Part shown: positions 46,380 to 55,093 of the stretch, in pieces
Layout of the letters: every line of letters starts with the position of its first letter
Position numbering within the stretch: the first letter of the stretch is position 1
Assembly: GCF_030297155.1 (NCBI RefSeq)
Contig: NZ_AP028067.1
Coordinates: 2,170,001-2,234,000 of the forward strand
Source: Vibrio sp. FE10
GTDB lineage: Bacteria > Pseudomonadota > Gammaproteobacteria > Enterobacterales > Vibrionaceae
DNA: 64,000 nucleotides
Reading direction: 5' to 3'
Translations under genes and position numbers: made by a program
Notes under the pieces: generated by a model
Database searches by the model: none
The model's input: only the letters and a program-made list of their open reading frames with translations
What the model was told of the DNA's origin: nothing

Positions 46380-46850
46380 ATGCGCTCAATGAAAGATATC
46401 ACTCAAGACGCTATCGATATCGTTAAACCCTCTATCGACAAGCTGTTTGAAAGAACCAATAGAAAAGAACTGCATATTGTCGTTATGAATCCACATCTCA
46501 AGCCTTGGGAAGCCTCTTTTGAAGATGCCATTCTTTATGAAGAGTCTTTAGGAACCCCTGATAACTGGACTATCAAGTTTGATCACCTTGCTCGTAAGAA
46601 AGCTCAGCAAGCATGGCGAGAATCGACAAGCAACCTAACACTTCATTCCCAACATCCATCTTCATTACGTGACGAAGACTTACTGTTTTATGGTTCGTTT
46701 GTTTACGGAAACGTGGTTGTTGCCTGCAGTGGCGTACAACAATGGTATGACATGCTGATCAGTGGCTGGATAGCGGTAGCTATTGAACAGCTAGCAATGC
46801 ACGAATACCAAACAGAAAAAGCAGAAAACCCTACAAAAACATATCGCTAA
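46380..46850 (+). CDS. Unknown 156-residue protein leading the Tct cluster
   Basis: A soluble protein without signal peptide or membrane helix. It starts at ATG 46380 with AAGGA eight bases upstream. Visible blocks are LHIVVMNPHLKPWEASFEDA, ILYEESLGTPDNW, then the more hydrophobic LLFYGSFVYGNVVVACSGVQ and MLISGWIAVAIEQLAMHEY. I do not recognise the family. The overall size and the C-terminal GSFVYGNVVVACSG part recall small ligand-binding or heme-utilisation (GlcG-like) proteins, but the match is weak. It is followed 25 bp later by tctC and shares its operator, so it is likely part of the same function. Confidence 0.75.
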   Translation: MRSMKDITQDAIDIVKPSIDKLFERTNRKELHIVVMNPHLKPWEASFEDAILYEESLGTPDNWTIKFDHLARKKAQQAWRESTSNLTLHSQHPSSLRDEDLLFYGSFVYGNVVVACSGVQQWYDMLISGWIAVAIEQLAMHEYQTEKAENPTKTYR

Positions 46851-46875
46851 TAATTAGAAACAGAAGGAACTTACT

Positions 46876-47802
46876 ATGAGTAAATTATTGAAATCCATCA
46901 TGTTGGCAGCCGGCATACTTGTTTCTGCAACGTCGATTGCAGCAGACTACCCGAGCAAAAACATTCGCTTAGTTGTCCCATTTGGCGCGGGCGGCGGTAC
47001 CGATGCCGTTGGCCGTACCCTTGCAAATAGTGCGAAAGACATTCTAGGACAAAACATTTCAATCATGAACCGTACGGGTGGTGCTGGCGCCGTTGGTATG
47101 AGCTTTGGAGCTCAGCAGCGTGCTGATGGTTACACATTAACAGTAGTAACACGTGAAATCGCTTCGCTTCCTCAAATGGGTTTGATGCGCCATACCGCAG
47201 ACGATTTTAGACTCATTCGCTTAGTTAACCTCGACCCAGCGGTCGTATTGGTTGCAGCCGATAGCCCATACAACACCATCAATGATCTGATTAAAGAAGC
47301 CAAAGAAAAACCAGGCAGCGTGAAATTTGCTTCAACCGCTGCGCCAAACTTCTACTTAATGTCTCTTGAAAAAGACCAAGATATTAAACTCAACGCTATC
47401 CCTTACAACGGTGCATCTGAAGCAATTCCTGCAGTACTCGGCCACCACACAGACGTAACCATGGTGACACCGGGTGAAGCCATCGCTCAGCTTCGTTCAG
47501 GCCAACTAAAAGCATTAGGTGTCATGTCAGAAGAACGTATTCAATACATTCCCGATGTCCCTACTTTGAAAGAGCAAGGTATTGATGTAGTCACAGGAAC
47601 ATGGCGTGGTATCGGCGCTCCAAAAGATACGCCGGATGCAGTCATCGAGAAACTGGGTGCTGCATTTGATGAAGCAATGGCAAGTGAAGAGTTCAAGTCT
47701 TTCATGGCAAAAGGCGCAATGACTATCCACAACCTTGACGATAAAGCCTTCACTGCATTCGTTGCAGAAGATACAAAATCGCTTACTGAACTCATTCAAT
47801 AA
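46876..47802 (+). CDS. Tripartite tricarboxylate transporter solute-binding protein (TctC family)
   Basis: A 308-residue periplasmic protein with a Sec signal peptide (cleavage near SIAA-DY). The start of the mature part, YPSKNIRLVVPFGAGGGTDA, is the TctC/Bug family signature; NRTGGAGAVG and the YNGASEAIPAVLGHHTDV block form the binding site for carboxylate groups. TctC proteins bind citrate, other di- or tricarboxylates, or unusual acids. The AAGGAAC before the ATG is a good ribosome site. A terminator lies between this gene and the membrane genes, as usual where binding protein is made in excess. Uronate-derived acids are possible substrates given the operator upstream. Confidence 0.9.
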   Translation: MSKLLKSIMLAAGILVSATSIAADYPSKNIRLVVPFGAGGGTDAVGRTLANSAKDILGQNISIMNRTGGAGAVGMSFGAQQRADGYTLTVVTREIASLPQMGLMRHTADDFRLIRLVNLDPAVVLVAADSPYNTINDLIKEAKEKPGSVKFASTAAPNFYLMSLEKDQDIKLNAIPYNGASEAIPAVLGHHTDVTMVTPGEAIAQLRSGQLKALGVMSEERIQYIPDVPTLKEQGIDVVTGTWRGIGAPKDTPDAVIEKLGAAFDEAMASEEFKSFMAKGAMTIHNLDDKAFTAFVAEDTKSLTELIQ

Positions 47803-47812
47803 CATTCATCCA

Positions 47813-47842
47813 GAGGCACAACGATCAGTTGTGCCTTTTTTA
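47813..47842 (+). terminator. Internal terminator between tctC and tctB
   Basis: AGGCACAAC-GATCA-GTTGTGCCT stem with six T. Partial read-through would give more binding protein than membrane subunits. Confidence 0.8.
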
Positions 47843-47887
47843 TCGGTCTGTACCTTTCCCTTGCTTTACTTTTTAGGGGTAAATTCT

Positions 47888-48343
47888 ATGTCTAACGCCA
47901 ACTTAAATCGGAATGTCGTTTTCCCTTCCATAATCATCATATTGAGCGCAATAGCACTCGCGTTGATTACTCAGTTTGATCGTCCGATGTATCAAGATGC
48001 AAGTGTTGATGCAAAATTCTTCCCGATGATGATTGTGATTGCTCAGATTGCTATCTGCATTGTTCTCATCATTCAACACAAACTCAAAGGCGTCTCAGAA
48101 CAACAAGAACCGATGATAAGCAAGATGTCTATCTTCGGCGTTGCTTTTCTTATCGGATACGCATTACTCATCAGTGTGGTTGGCTACCTTTACGCGAGTT
48201 TGATTGCATTTATGTTCTACCTCGTTTACTTCAAAGTTAAGAAGCCAATCTACTACGTTGTCGCCGTTGTCTTTGTTTTTGCGGTTTACTATTTGTTTGG
48301 CGAGGTGTTCTACATCGCGCTTCCTGAAGCAACCTGGTCATAG
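47888..48343 (+). CDS. Tripartite tricarboxylate transporter small membrane subunit (TctB family)
   Basis: About 151 residues from ATG 47888 (MSNANLNRNVVFPS), well inside the longest frame, which would otherwise run into the tctC end and the terminator. Four hydrophobic helices: SIIIILSAIALALITQF, FPMMIVIAQIAICIVLI, MSIFGVAFLIGYALLIS and the C-terminal YYVVAVVFVFAVYYLFG. The extra DAKFFPMM motif is typical of TctB. It precedes tctA by 9 bp. Confidence 0.88.
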   Translation: MSNANLNRNVVFPSIIIILSAIALALITQFDRPMYQDASVDAKFFPMMIVIAQIAICIVLIIQHKLKGVSEQQEPMISKMSIFGVAFLIGYALLISVVGYLYASLIAFMFYLVYFKVKKPIYYVVAVVFVFAVYYLFGEVFYIALPEATWS

Positions 48344-48352
48344 GAGGTCATA

Positions 48353-49852
48353 ATGTTTGAATATCTAATCGATGGTCTCGCTACCGCTGTTAGTTTTGCA
48401 GTGCTTCCTGTCCTTGTTTTTGGCGTACTGGGCGGCGTTATTTTAGGCGCACTACCCGGCCTAACGGCGACGATGGGCGTCGCGATTCTCCTGCCGTTTA
48501 CCTTTGGCATGGAACCGACGTCAGCCCTCGTGATGTTAATTGGTGTATACATTGGTGGCATTTACGGTGGTTCAATTGCCGCAATACTGCTTAAAACGCC
48601 AGGAACACCAGCGTCTGCAGCAAGTGTACTCGACGGCCACACCATGGCTGTTAGAGGGCAAGCAGCAAGAGCATTAAGTATTTCGGCTGTTGCTTCATTT
48701 ATTGGCGGGTTACTCAGTACTATCGTCCTTATTGCCATTGCACCTAAACTGGCAACCTTTGCACTGCGTTTTAATGCACCAGAGTACTTCGCACTTGCTC
48801 TGTTTGGTTTAACTATCATTGCGAGCGTTTCTTCGAACAACATCTTTAAAGGGTTACTTGCGGGTACGATTGGACTACTGGTATCGACCGTTGGGCTCGA
48901 CCCAATCAGCAGTGTGCCAAGATTTACTTTTGACATCATGGATCTCTACAGCGGAATCAACGTCATCCCTGTTTTGATTGGTCTGTTCGCTCTATCTGAA
49001 GCATTAAACCAACTAGAGAAACTGTTCTCTGAGAAAAAAGTCGTCGCGCCGAAGTTTGACCACAAATTATTGAGCAAAGGCGACCTTAAAGAAATGCTAC
49101 CAACCGCAATAAAAAGTGGTTTGATGGGAACAACCATCGGTTCTGTACCGGGGGCTGGTGCTGATATTTCAGCATTCGTTTGTTACAACGAAGCCAAGCG
49201 TTCATCGAAAAAACCAGAAGAGTTTGGTAAAGGATCAGTTCGAGGTCTAGCAGCAGCCGAATCTGGAAACAACGGTGTAACGGGTGGTTCGTTAGTTCCA
49301 TTGTTAACACTTGGCGTTCCGGGGGATGCTGTGGCAGCGGTTCTTCTGGGCGCACTGATTGTTCAAGGTTTAACACCGGGGCCTCTGCTGTTTGCCCAAA
49401 ACCCAGAAGTGGTTTATGGCGTATTCAGCTCGATGTTGGTTGCTAACCTTGTGATGCTAGTGATTGGCTTATTGGGTATTCGTTTCTTCTGCCGCATCAT
49501 TGAAGTACCCAAGATCATCATGATCCCAATTATTGTCTTCTTGTCGATCGTTGGTGCTTACGCGATTAACAACTCGATGTTTGATGTGGGTATTGCGATC
49601 GGTTTCGGTCTGTTGGGCTTTATCTTAACTAAACTGGATATTCCGTCTTCGCCAATTCTGCTTGCGATCATTTTAGGGCCAATGGCAGAAACAAATCTGA
49701 GGAAATCACTGCTGATGTACGATGGCAGTTGGTCTTTCCTTTATGAGCGCCCTATTGCACTCGCGTTTATCGTGTTGGCTGTATTCTCTGTTTATTCAAC
49801 GTTAAAAATGAAGAAGAAGCAGAAACAAAAGGAAACTGAACAATGTCCATAG
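48353..49852 (+). CDS. Tripartite tricarboxylate transporter large membrane subunit (TctA family)
   Basis: A 499-residue inner-membrane protein with about 12 helices. Conserved TctA blocks are visible: GALPGLTATMGVAILLPFTF, the GVYIGGIYGGSIAAILLKTP loop with GTPASAASVLDG, and TIGSVPGAGADISAFVCYNE followed by AAAESGNNGVTGGSLVPLLT. It forms the sodium- or proton-driven channel with TctB, fed by TctC. AGGAGG lies just upstream of the ATG. The gene ends the cluster at a heptamer repeat and terminator. Confidence 0.92.
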   Translation: MFEYLIDGLATAVSFAVLPVLVFGVLGGVILGALPGLTATMGVAILLPFTFGMEPTSALVMLIGVYIGGIYGGSIAAILLKTPGTPASAASVLDGHTMAVRGQAARALSISAVASFIGGLLSTIVLIAIAPKLATFALRFNAPEYFALALFGLTIIASVSSNNIFKGLLAGTIGLLVSTVGLDPISSVPRFTFDIMDLYSGINVIPVLIGLFALSEALNQLEKLFSEKKVVAPKFDHKLLSKGDLKEMLPTAIKSGLMGTTIGSVPGAGADISAFVCYNEAKRSSKKPEEFGKGSVRGLAAAESGNNGVTGGSLVPLLTLGVPGDAVAAVLLGALIVQGLTPGPLLFAQNPEVVYGVFSSMLVANLVMLVIGLLGIRFFCRIIEVPKIIMIPIIVFLSIVGAYAINNSMFDVGIAIGFGLLGFILTKLDIPSSPILLAIILGPMAETNLRKSLLMYDGSWSFLYERPIALAFIVLAVFSVYSTLKMKKKQKQKETEQCP

Positions 49853-49905
49853 TTGACGGCTTGTTCAATGGATAGCGGTTAAGGCACAGCATTTAGCTTA
49901 TTAGC

Positions 49906-49948
49906 TATAACCTGTAACCTGTAACCTGTAACCTGTAACCTGTAACCT
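49906..49948. repeat. Heptanucleotide tandem repeat (AACCTGT)
   Basis: AACCTGT is repeated about five to six times between tctA and its terminator. Confidence 0.85.
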
Positions 49949-49957
49949 TAAAAAACC

Positions 49958-49987
49958 AAAGCCAGAGACCTAAGTCTCTGGCTTTTT
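49958..49987 (+). terminator. Terminator of the Tct cluster
   Basis: AAAGCCAGAGAC / GTCTCTGGCTTT perfect 12-bp stem, followed by five T. Confidence 0.85.
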
Positions 49988-50028
49988 CGTACACAATAAA
50001 CAATCAATTTCTGTAAAAGACAGACAAT

Positions 50029-50059
50029 AAAAAAGGCATGCACTTGGCATACCTTTTTA
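50029..50059 (-). terminator. Terminator of FadR regulator gene 3
   Basis: GGTATGC / GCATGCC stem with six T on the minus strand, about 70 bp beyond the stop at 50131. Confidence 0.65.
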
Positions 50060-50130
50060 AGTCGTTTATCTGAACGTGAGGCTGTTCATCTCAATGTGAG
50101 ATGGCTCAGATGTACTTTAAATCGTTTCTA

Positions 50131-50847
50131 TTACGCAGTCGCCAAACGGTGGTTAGCATCTTGCAAGTGAGCTGCAGACACGACTCTCGCCTTGTCACTG
50201 TCACCCGCCATGATAGCTTCATAGATTCTACGGTGTTCATTGATACATGTGCTTCCCTCTTCAGAAGAGTGCACAATGAAGTTAATGAACATGGTTGTCA
50301 GAATGTTGCCAAATGGCAAGTAGAAGTCGTTACCGGTCGCGTTGAAGATCAAGCTATGGAAACGAGTATCAATGTCTGTCCAACGCTCTTGGTCAAACAC
50401 TTCTGCTTCATCCACTTCTACCATTTTTTGGAAGATCTCTGAAAGCTCGATACGTTGCTCAGCCGTCGCAAATTTTGCCGCCAGTGCACACGCTTCAGGT
50501 TCAATCGCACGGCGAAGACCTAAGAACTGTGAACAGAATTGGTCTACGTCGGTTAGACCGTCCATCCATTCAATCAGTTGAGGATCAAGGAAGTTCCAGT
50601 ATGCGCGGTCGACTACACGAGTACCGATTTTCGGGCGGGACTCTAACAGACCTTTAGAGGTCAATAGTTTAACAGCTTCGCGAAGTGCCGTTCGGCTGAT
50701 ACCAAACTGTTCACACAACGCCATTTCACCAGGAATAATAGAACCTTGTGGCAGTTCGCCAGACAAGATTCCACGAGCGATTTCACGAGCTACTTGCACG
50801 TGCAGGCTGCGCTTCGAGCCCGAAATTGAATTAAAAGTGGTAACCAT
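50131..50847 (-). CDS. GntR/FadR-subfamily regulator 3, probable alginate regulator
   Basis: A 238-residue protein almost the same as regulator 1 at 23349. From FNSISGSKRSLHVQVAREIA to ESRPKIGTRVVDRAYWNFLD only one residue differs, so the operator should be shared. The FCD domain keeps all metal ligands (DIDTRFHSLIF, NEHRRIYEAI, SAAHLQDANH). The main differences are around 145-155 (EVDEAEVFDQERW versus EISSEETLDKERW) and at the tail, so ligand response may differ slightly. An operator variant (50876) lies 29 bp upstream. It is divergent from the Phn-like ABC transporter genes. Confidence 0.94.
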   Translation of the reverse strand: MVTTFNSISGSKRSLHVQVAREIARGILSGELPQGSIIPGEMALCEQFGISRTALREAVKLLTSKGLLESRPKIGTRVVDRAYWNFLDPQLIEWMDGLTDVDQFCSQFLGLRRAIEPEACALAAKFATAEQRIELSEIFQKMVEVDEAEVFDQERWTDIDTRFHSLIFNATGNDFYLPFGNILTTMFINFIVHSSEEGSTCINEHRRIYEAIMAGDSDKARVVSAAHLQDANHRLATA

Positions 50848-50875
50848 AAGTTCACTTATTTTATATGTTATGTTT

Positions 50876-50886
50876 ATGTATTATTT
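50876..50886. promoter_or_regulatory. FadR-type operator variant ATGTATTATTT (autoregulatory)
   Basis: Same ATGTATTATTTAA sequence as upstream of regulator 1, 29 bp before this regulator gene. Confidence 0.45.
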
Positions 50887-51112
50887 AAGGATCACTATAA
50901 CAGTATTTCAACCTACAGCCAATTGAGTAAAATCCAAACGAATCACAGGCTATTAATTTAGTCGCCTAATCAAACACTTAGAAAGTATCTAATTCCACTC
51001 TGCTAGAAACATTATGTTACACCATTCATAAATCCGTCATCAAAAAGCATCGGTTCTGTCATCCTCGATTCCTATACTTCCTTCCAACAAATCACTCAAT
51101 TGGACTGACATA

Positions 51113-52069
51113 ATGAAACCGACAAAAACAAATCTCACGCTTAAAAGCGCTATTACTGCTGCGCTGATTTTTTCTGGTTCTGCATTAGCGATGGATACGC
51201 GATACGAAGACCGCTCTGGTAACTTGGTCGCCGATGTACCTCAAGATAAATCACAATGGGTGGACCCAAACACGCTAATTTTTGCTTACACGCCAGTTGA
51301 AGATCCAGCAGTATACGCTGATGTGTGGAGCGAGTTTTTGAGCCACCTTGAAAAAACAACGGAAAAAACGGTTCGTTTCTTCCCTGTTCAAAATAACGCA
51401 GCTCAAATTGAAGCAATGCGTTCAGGTCGTCTGCATATCGCAGGTTTCAACACAGGTTCCACGCCACTAGCAGTTAACTGTGCTGGCTTTGCTCCATTCA
51501 CCATGATGGCGGCTGAAGATGGCTCTTTCGGTTACGAAATGGAAATCATCACGCACCCAGGTTCAGGCATCGAAAAGGTGGAAGACCTAAACGGCAAAAA
51601 CCTAGCATTCACATCGCAAACGTCAAACTCTGGTTTCAAAGCCCCTTCTGCGATTCTGGATGCTGAATACCAGCTTCAACCTGAGCGTGATTTCAAACCG
51701 GCTTTCTCTGGCGCGCACGACAACTCTATTTTGGGTGTGGCACACAAAGATTACGACGCAGCAGCCGTCGCTAACTCAGTATTGAACCGTATGCTTTCAC
51801 GTGAAGTCGTGAAAGAAGGTCAAATCAAGAGCATCTACAAGTCACAGACCTTCCCAACAACGGCTTACGGCACAGCACACAACCTGACACCAGAGCTTCA
51901 AGAGAAGATTCAAAAAGCGTTCTTCACTTTCGACTGGGAAGGCACGAAGCTTCAAGAAGAATTTGAGCGTAACGGTGAAGCGAAATTTGTTCCGATCACT
52001 TACCAAGAGCACTGGGAAGTGATCCGCACTATCGATACAGCCAATAAAGTGTCTTACACGTGTAGCTAA
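51113..52069 (+). CDS. PhnD-family ABC transporter substrate-binding protein
   Basis: A 318-residue periplasmic protein with Sec signal peptide (cleavage near ALAM-DT or SALA-MD). The PhnD family pattern is visible: [20 protein letters not shown], then [20 protein letters not shown] and the anion-binding loop [20 protein letters not shown]. PhnD-type proteins bind phosphonates, phosphite or phosphate and some relatives bind other anions. The usual C-P lyase or phosphonatase genes are absent here, so the true substrate is open. It is followed by the ATPase and two permease genes in one operon; a hairpin lies in the gap after it. Confidence 0.88.
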   Translation: MKPTKTNLTLKSAITAALIFSGSALAMDTRYEDRSGNLVADVPQDKSQWVDPNTLIFAYTPVEDPAVYADVWSEFLSHLEKTTEKTVRFFPVQNNAAQIEAMRSGRLHIAGFNTGSTPLAVNCAGFAPFTMMAAEDGSFGYEMEIITHPGSGIEKVEDLNGKNLAFTSQTSNSGFKAPSAILDAEYQLQPERDFKPAFSGAHDNSILGVAHKDYDAAAVANSVLNRMLSREVVKEGQIKSIYKSQTFPTTAYGTAHNLTPELQEKIQKAFFTFDWEGTKLQEEFERNGEAKFVPITYQEHWEVIRTIDTANKVSYTCS

Positions 52070-52109
52070 GTTCAACCGAACTAAAAGCCAATCACACATT
52101 GATAAAACT

Positions 52110-52136
52110 AACTGCAGGCTTACGCGCCTGCAGTTA
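52110..52136 (+). other. Intercistronic hairpin between phnD-like and phnC-like genes
   Basis: AACTGCAGG / CCTGCAGTT forms a strong stem without a T-run. It may protect the 3' end of the binding-protein message or reduce read-through. Confidence 0.6.
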
Positions 52137-52211
52137 CTCACCACTCTCAGCGGTTTGCTTCCGATTTCTGCCTCAGGCGAACTGTTAGTACACCGTCCTT
52201 ATAGGAATTCT

Positions 52212-53030
52212 ATGTCTACTCTTACCCTTAAAGGGCTTACCAAGCACTACTCCAGTTCTGATAAAGCCCTGACCAACGTTAGCTTATCGGTGAACGCCGG
52301 TGAAGTCGTTGGATTGATTGGCCCATCTGGTGCGGGTAAATCAACGCTGATTCGCTGTATTAATCGACTAACCGAGCCCACCAGCGGTGAAGTTATCTTC
52401 TCCAACACCAACCTAGAGAGCTTGTCTAAGCGCCAACTGAGACATTCTCGACGTGAAATTGGGATGATTTTCCAAGAGTATGCACTGATTGAACGTTTAA
52501 CAGTCATGGAAAACGTACTTTCAGGCCGTTTGGGGTACGTGAATTTCTGGCAAAGCTTCACTCGTCGTTTCCCAGAATCGGATATCCAAGCCGCTTATGC
52601 GCTACTCGACCGCGTTGGATTATTAGAACACGCAAATAAAAGAGCTGATGCCCTATCAGGTGGCCAACGCCAACGCGTAGGTATTGCACGTGCACTCGCT
52701 CAAAAGCCAAAGTTACTATTAATTGATGAACCTACGGCCGCGCTCGATCCACGCACTGCCCGACAGATCATGCGATTGATCAGCGAAATTTGTTCAGAAC
52801 AACAACTCCCAGCCATCATCAATATTCACGACGTTCAGTTAGCGAAACAGTTTGTCGACCGTGTTGTCGGCCTAAATGCTGGCTGTGTGGTGTTTGATGA
52901 CAAACCAAACTTGCTCACCGAAGACGTACTCACACAGATCTACGGTGAAGAAGATTGGAGCCAACAAGCAGAAGAAGAGGAAGATGATCTGATCATCATG
53001 AACCCTCGCTTGTCTGAGGCAACAATATGA
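52212..53030 (+). CDS. PhnC-family ABC transporter ATP-binding protein
   Basis: About 272 residues from ATG 52212 ([13 protein letters not shown]), with AGGAATTC before it; the longer frame starting at 52155 lacks a ribosome site. Walker [11 protein letters not shown]-loop [20 protein letters not shown], signature [15 protein letters not shown], Walker [13 protein letters not shown] and the switch His (NIHDVQLA) are all present. It energises uptake with the two permeases. Its end overlaps the next gene by 4 bp (ATGA). Confidence 0.93.
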   Translation: MSTLTLKGLTKHYSSSDKALTNVSLSVNAGEVVGLIGPSGAGKSTLIRCINRLTEPTSGEVIFSNTNLESLSKRQLRHSRREIGMIFQEYALIERLTVMENVLSGRLGYVNFWQSFTRRFPESDIQAAYALLDRVGLLEHANKRADALSGGQRQRVGIARALAQKPKLLLIDEPTAALDPRTARQIMRLISEICSEQQLPAIINIHDVQLAKQFVDRVVGLNAGCVVFDDKPNLLTEDVLTQIYGEEDWSQQAEEEEDDLIIMNPRLSEATI

Positions 53031-53881
53031 CTCAGCCATATCCAAAACAAGCTCAGCGGCATTTAAAGTCTGCACAACAGAACCCCAAACAATACCCGAC
53101 ACATTGGACAAAGCCGCCACTTATATCTAATTCATGGTTGCGTTGGAGTTTGATCATCATCGTCGCGGTGTACTTATACCTTGCGACTCAATCGGTACAC
53201 GTAAACTGGGCTCGAATCTACGAAGGCAGCGAACGCGGTTGGCAGTTCATTTTAGCTTTCATGAACCCTGACTTTGGCGGACGTTGGAACAACATCTCAC
53301 AAGGTTTGATTGAGAGCTTAACCATGACGCTCACATCAACGGTGGCAGGTGTCATTCTTTCAATCCCATTCGGATTAGGTGCAGCCAAAAACCTTGCCCC
53401 TACTCCTGTTTATCTATTCTGTCGTGCGTTTATTTCAATCGCTCGTAGCTTACAAGAGATCATCGTTGCGATTCTGTGTGTGGCTCTGTTTGGCTTTGGT
53501 ACGTTTGCGGGTTTTGTCACGCTGACATTCGCAACTATCGGCTTTCTCGCTAAATTGTTTGCCGATGAGATTGAAGCCATTGACCCAGCACCACTCACCG
53601 CAATGCGCGCAACTGGCGCAAGTTGGCTACAACAAGTGAACTATGCGATTCAAGCGCAGGTAATGCCACGCTTTATCGGGCTTTCGATGTATCGACTCGA
53701 CATCAACTTTCGCGAATCTGCTGTGATTGGCATTGTGGGCGCAGGGGGCATCGGCGCAACATTGAACACCGCCATGGACCGTTACGAATACAGCGCAGCG
53801 GCCGCTATTCTATTGATTATTATCGTGATCGTGATGTTGTGTGAATACCTATCGACCATCATCCGCAAGCATGTGCAGTAA
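53027..53881 (+). CDS. PhnE-family ABC transporter permease 1
   Basis: A 284-residue inner-membrane protein. After a long polar N-terminus (about 1-40) there are about six helices, with the family loop [20 protein letters not shown] and the EAA-like stretch [20 protein letters not shown]. It overlaps the ATPase gene by 4 bp (ATGA junction) and is followed after 10 bp by the second permease gene. Confidence 0.9.
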   Translation: MTQPYPKQAQRHLKSAQQNPKQYPTHWTKPPLISNSWLRWSLIIIVAVYLYLATQSVHVNWARIYEGSERGWQFILAFMNPDFGGRWNNISQGLIESLTMTLTSTVAGVILSIPFGLGAAKNLAPTPVYLFCRAFISIARSLQEIIVAILCVALFGFGTFAGFVTLTFATIGFLAKLFADEIEAIDPAPLTAMRATGASWLQQVNYAIQAQVMPRFIGLSMYRLDINFRESAVIGIVGAGGIGATLNTAMDRYEYSAAAAILLIIIVIVMLCEYLSTIIRKHVQ

Positions 53882-53891
53882 GGAACGACCA

Positions 53892-54722
53892 ATGAGCACG
53901 CTAAATGACACCTCTACAAGCTCCATGAATCGTACCCAATGGCAGCGTTACGACAGTAAACAGAGCCTAATGCTTTGGATTGGCTGGCTTTGCTTTGTTG
54001 CCCTAACGGTTTTTGCATGGCAAGTCATGAACAAAGACACCATTTGGTACTTTGTGACTGACTCACCCAACCAACTTGCTGATATCTCGTCACGTATGTG
54101 GCCACCAAGATGGAGCTATTTAGAGTCACTTTGGAGTCCTTTGTGGGACACCATTAACATCGCAACACTTGGCACACTGTTAGGAATCGTACTGGCATTT
54201 CCAGTGGCGTTCTTAGCCGCACGCAACACAACGCCAAGCACAACGTTTATCAGGCCTATCGCACTGTTCATCATTGCGGCAAGTCGCTCGATCAACTCGC
54301 TAATTTGGGCACTTCTATTGGTGGCTATCATCGGCCCAGGGTTATTAGCAGGTATTATCGCGATTGCGCTGCGCTCGATTGGTTTCGTAGCTAAGTTGAT
54401 GTACGAAGCGATTGAAGAAGTGAACGTCACGCAGATGTCAGCGATTCAATCGACGGGGGCATCCCCACTACAAGTATTGAACTACGGCATTCTTCCACAA
54501 GTGATGCCAAGTTTCATCGGTACGAGCTTGTTCCGTTGGGACATCAATATTCGAGAGTCTACCGTCTTAGGTTTGGTGGGCGCTGGCGGTATCGGCTTAA
54601 AATTACAAGAGTCGATGGCAATGCTGGCATGGCCGCAAGTGACTGTGATTTTCTGTGCGATTCTAGTGACAGTCATCTTCTCCGAATGGGTGGCTGCCAA
54701 AGCAAGAAAAGCCCTTATCTAA
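53892..54722 (+). CDS. PhnE-family ABC transporter permease 2
   Basis: About 276 residues from ATG 53892 (MSTLNDTSTS), which has AAGGAACG before it; the longer frame begins inside the previous gene. It has about six helices and the same loop order as permease 1 (FVAKLMYEAIEEVNVTQMSA, GASPLQVLNYGILPQVMPSF, and the GLVGAGGIGLKLQ motif). The two permeases likely form a heterodimer, as in other Phn-type systems with paired PhnE genes. A 264-bp MITE-like element lies 34 bp after the stop. Confidence 0.9.
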   Translation: MSTLNDTSTSSMNRTQWQRYDSKQSLMLWIGWLCFVALTVFAWQVMNKDTIWYFVTDSPNQLADISSRMWPPRWSYLESLWSPLWDTINIATLGTLLGIVLAFPVAFLAARNTTPSTTFIRPIALFIIAASRSINSLIWALLLVAIIGPGLLAGIIAIALRSIGFVAKLMYEAIEEVNVTQMSAIQSTGASPLQVLNYGILPQVMPSFIGTSLFRWDINIRESTVLGLVGAGGIGLKLQESMAMLAWPQVTVIFCAILVTVIFSEWVAAKARKALI

Positions 54723-54756
54723 ATACTAAAAACAACGTCAAATAGACGGTTATTTA

Positions 54757-55020
54757 GGGCGTGTTGACCTTTCGAGCTGATTTTTGCAGCGAGTTGCTGG
54801 GTATTTATACAAGACAGAGGCTTCGATGTGTAGCTAGCCTACATGAGAAGCCGATAACGTAGTAGAAATGACCAGCAAACGCTGCCCGAAGGGTTCGGCT
54901 AAAAGCGTTTTACTCTTTGTTGAGGGGGATTTGCTTAGAATGACTAGGCGACTTCCCCCTCGCCTCGATTAAAACGCTTTTATCTCGAACAAAATTTAAC
55001 CGCGAAAAGTCAACACGCCC
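54757..55020. mobile_element. 264-bp MITE-like element with terminal inverted repeats
   Basis: It begins with GGGCGTGTTGAC and ends with its exact reverse complement GTCAACACGCCC (12 bp). A TA dinucleotide stands on both sides (54755-54756 and 55021-55022), which fits a TA target duplication as made by IS630/Tc1-type transposases. Inside there is a further inverted repeat, AAAAGCGTTTTA / TAAAACGCTTTT. There is no coding frame, so it would need a transposase in trans. It separates the permease gene from the terminator at 55035. Confidence 0.78.
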
Positions 55021-55034
55021 TAGTCAATAAGATC

Positions 55035-55060
55035 AAAGCCTACTCACTGAGTAGGCTTTT
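55035..55060. terminator. Terminator between the Phn-like operon and the FAH-family gene
   Basis: AAAGCCTAC / GTAGGCTTT stem with T-runs on both strands. It can serve both convergent transcripts. Confidence 0.75.
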
Positions 55061-55093
55061 CGTTTGTTGAAACGTTCTAAGCAAAGTTGGCCA

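Noticed and set aside
27916..49948. Short tandem repeats as a CRISPR array
   Set aside because: Units are only 6-7 bases with no spacers and no cas genes.
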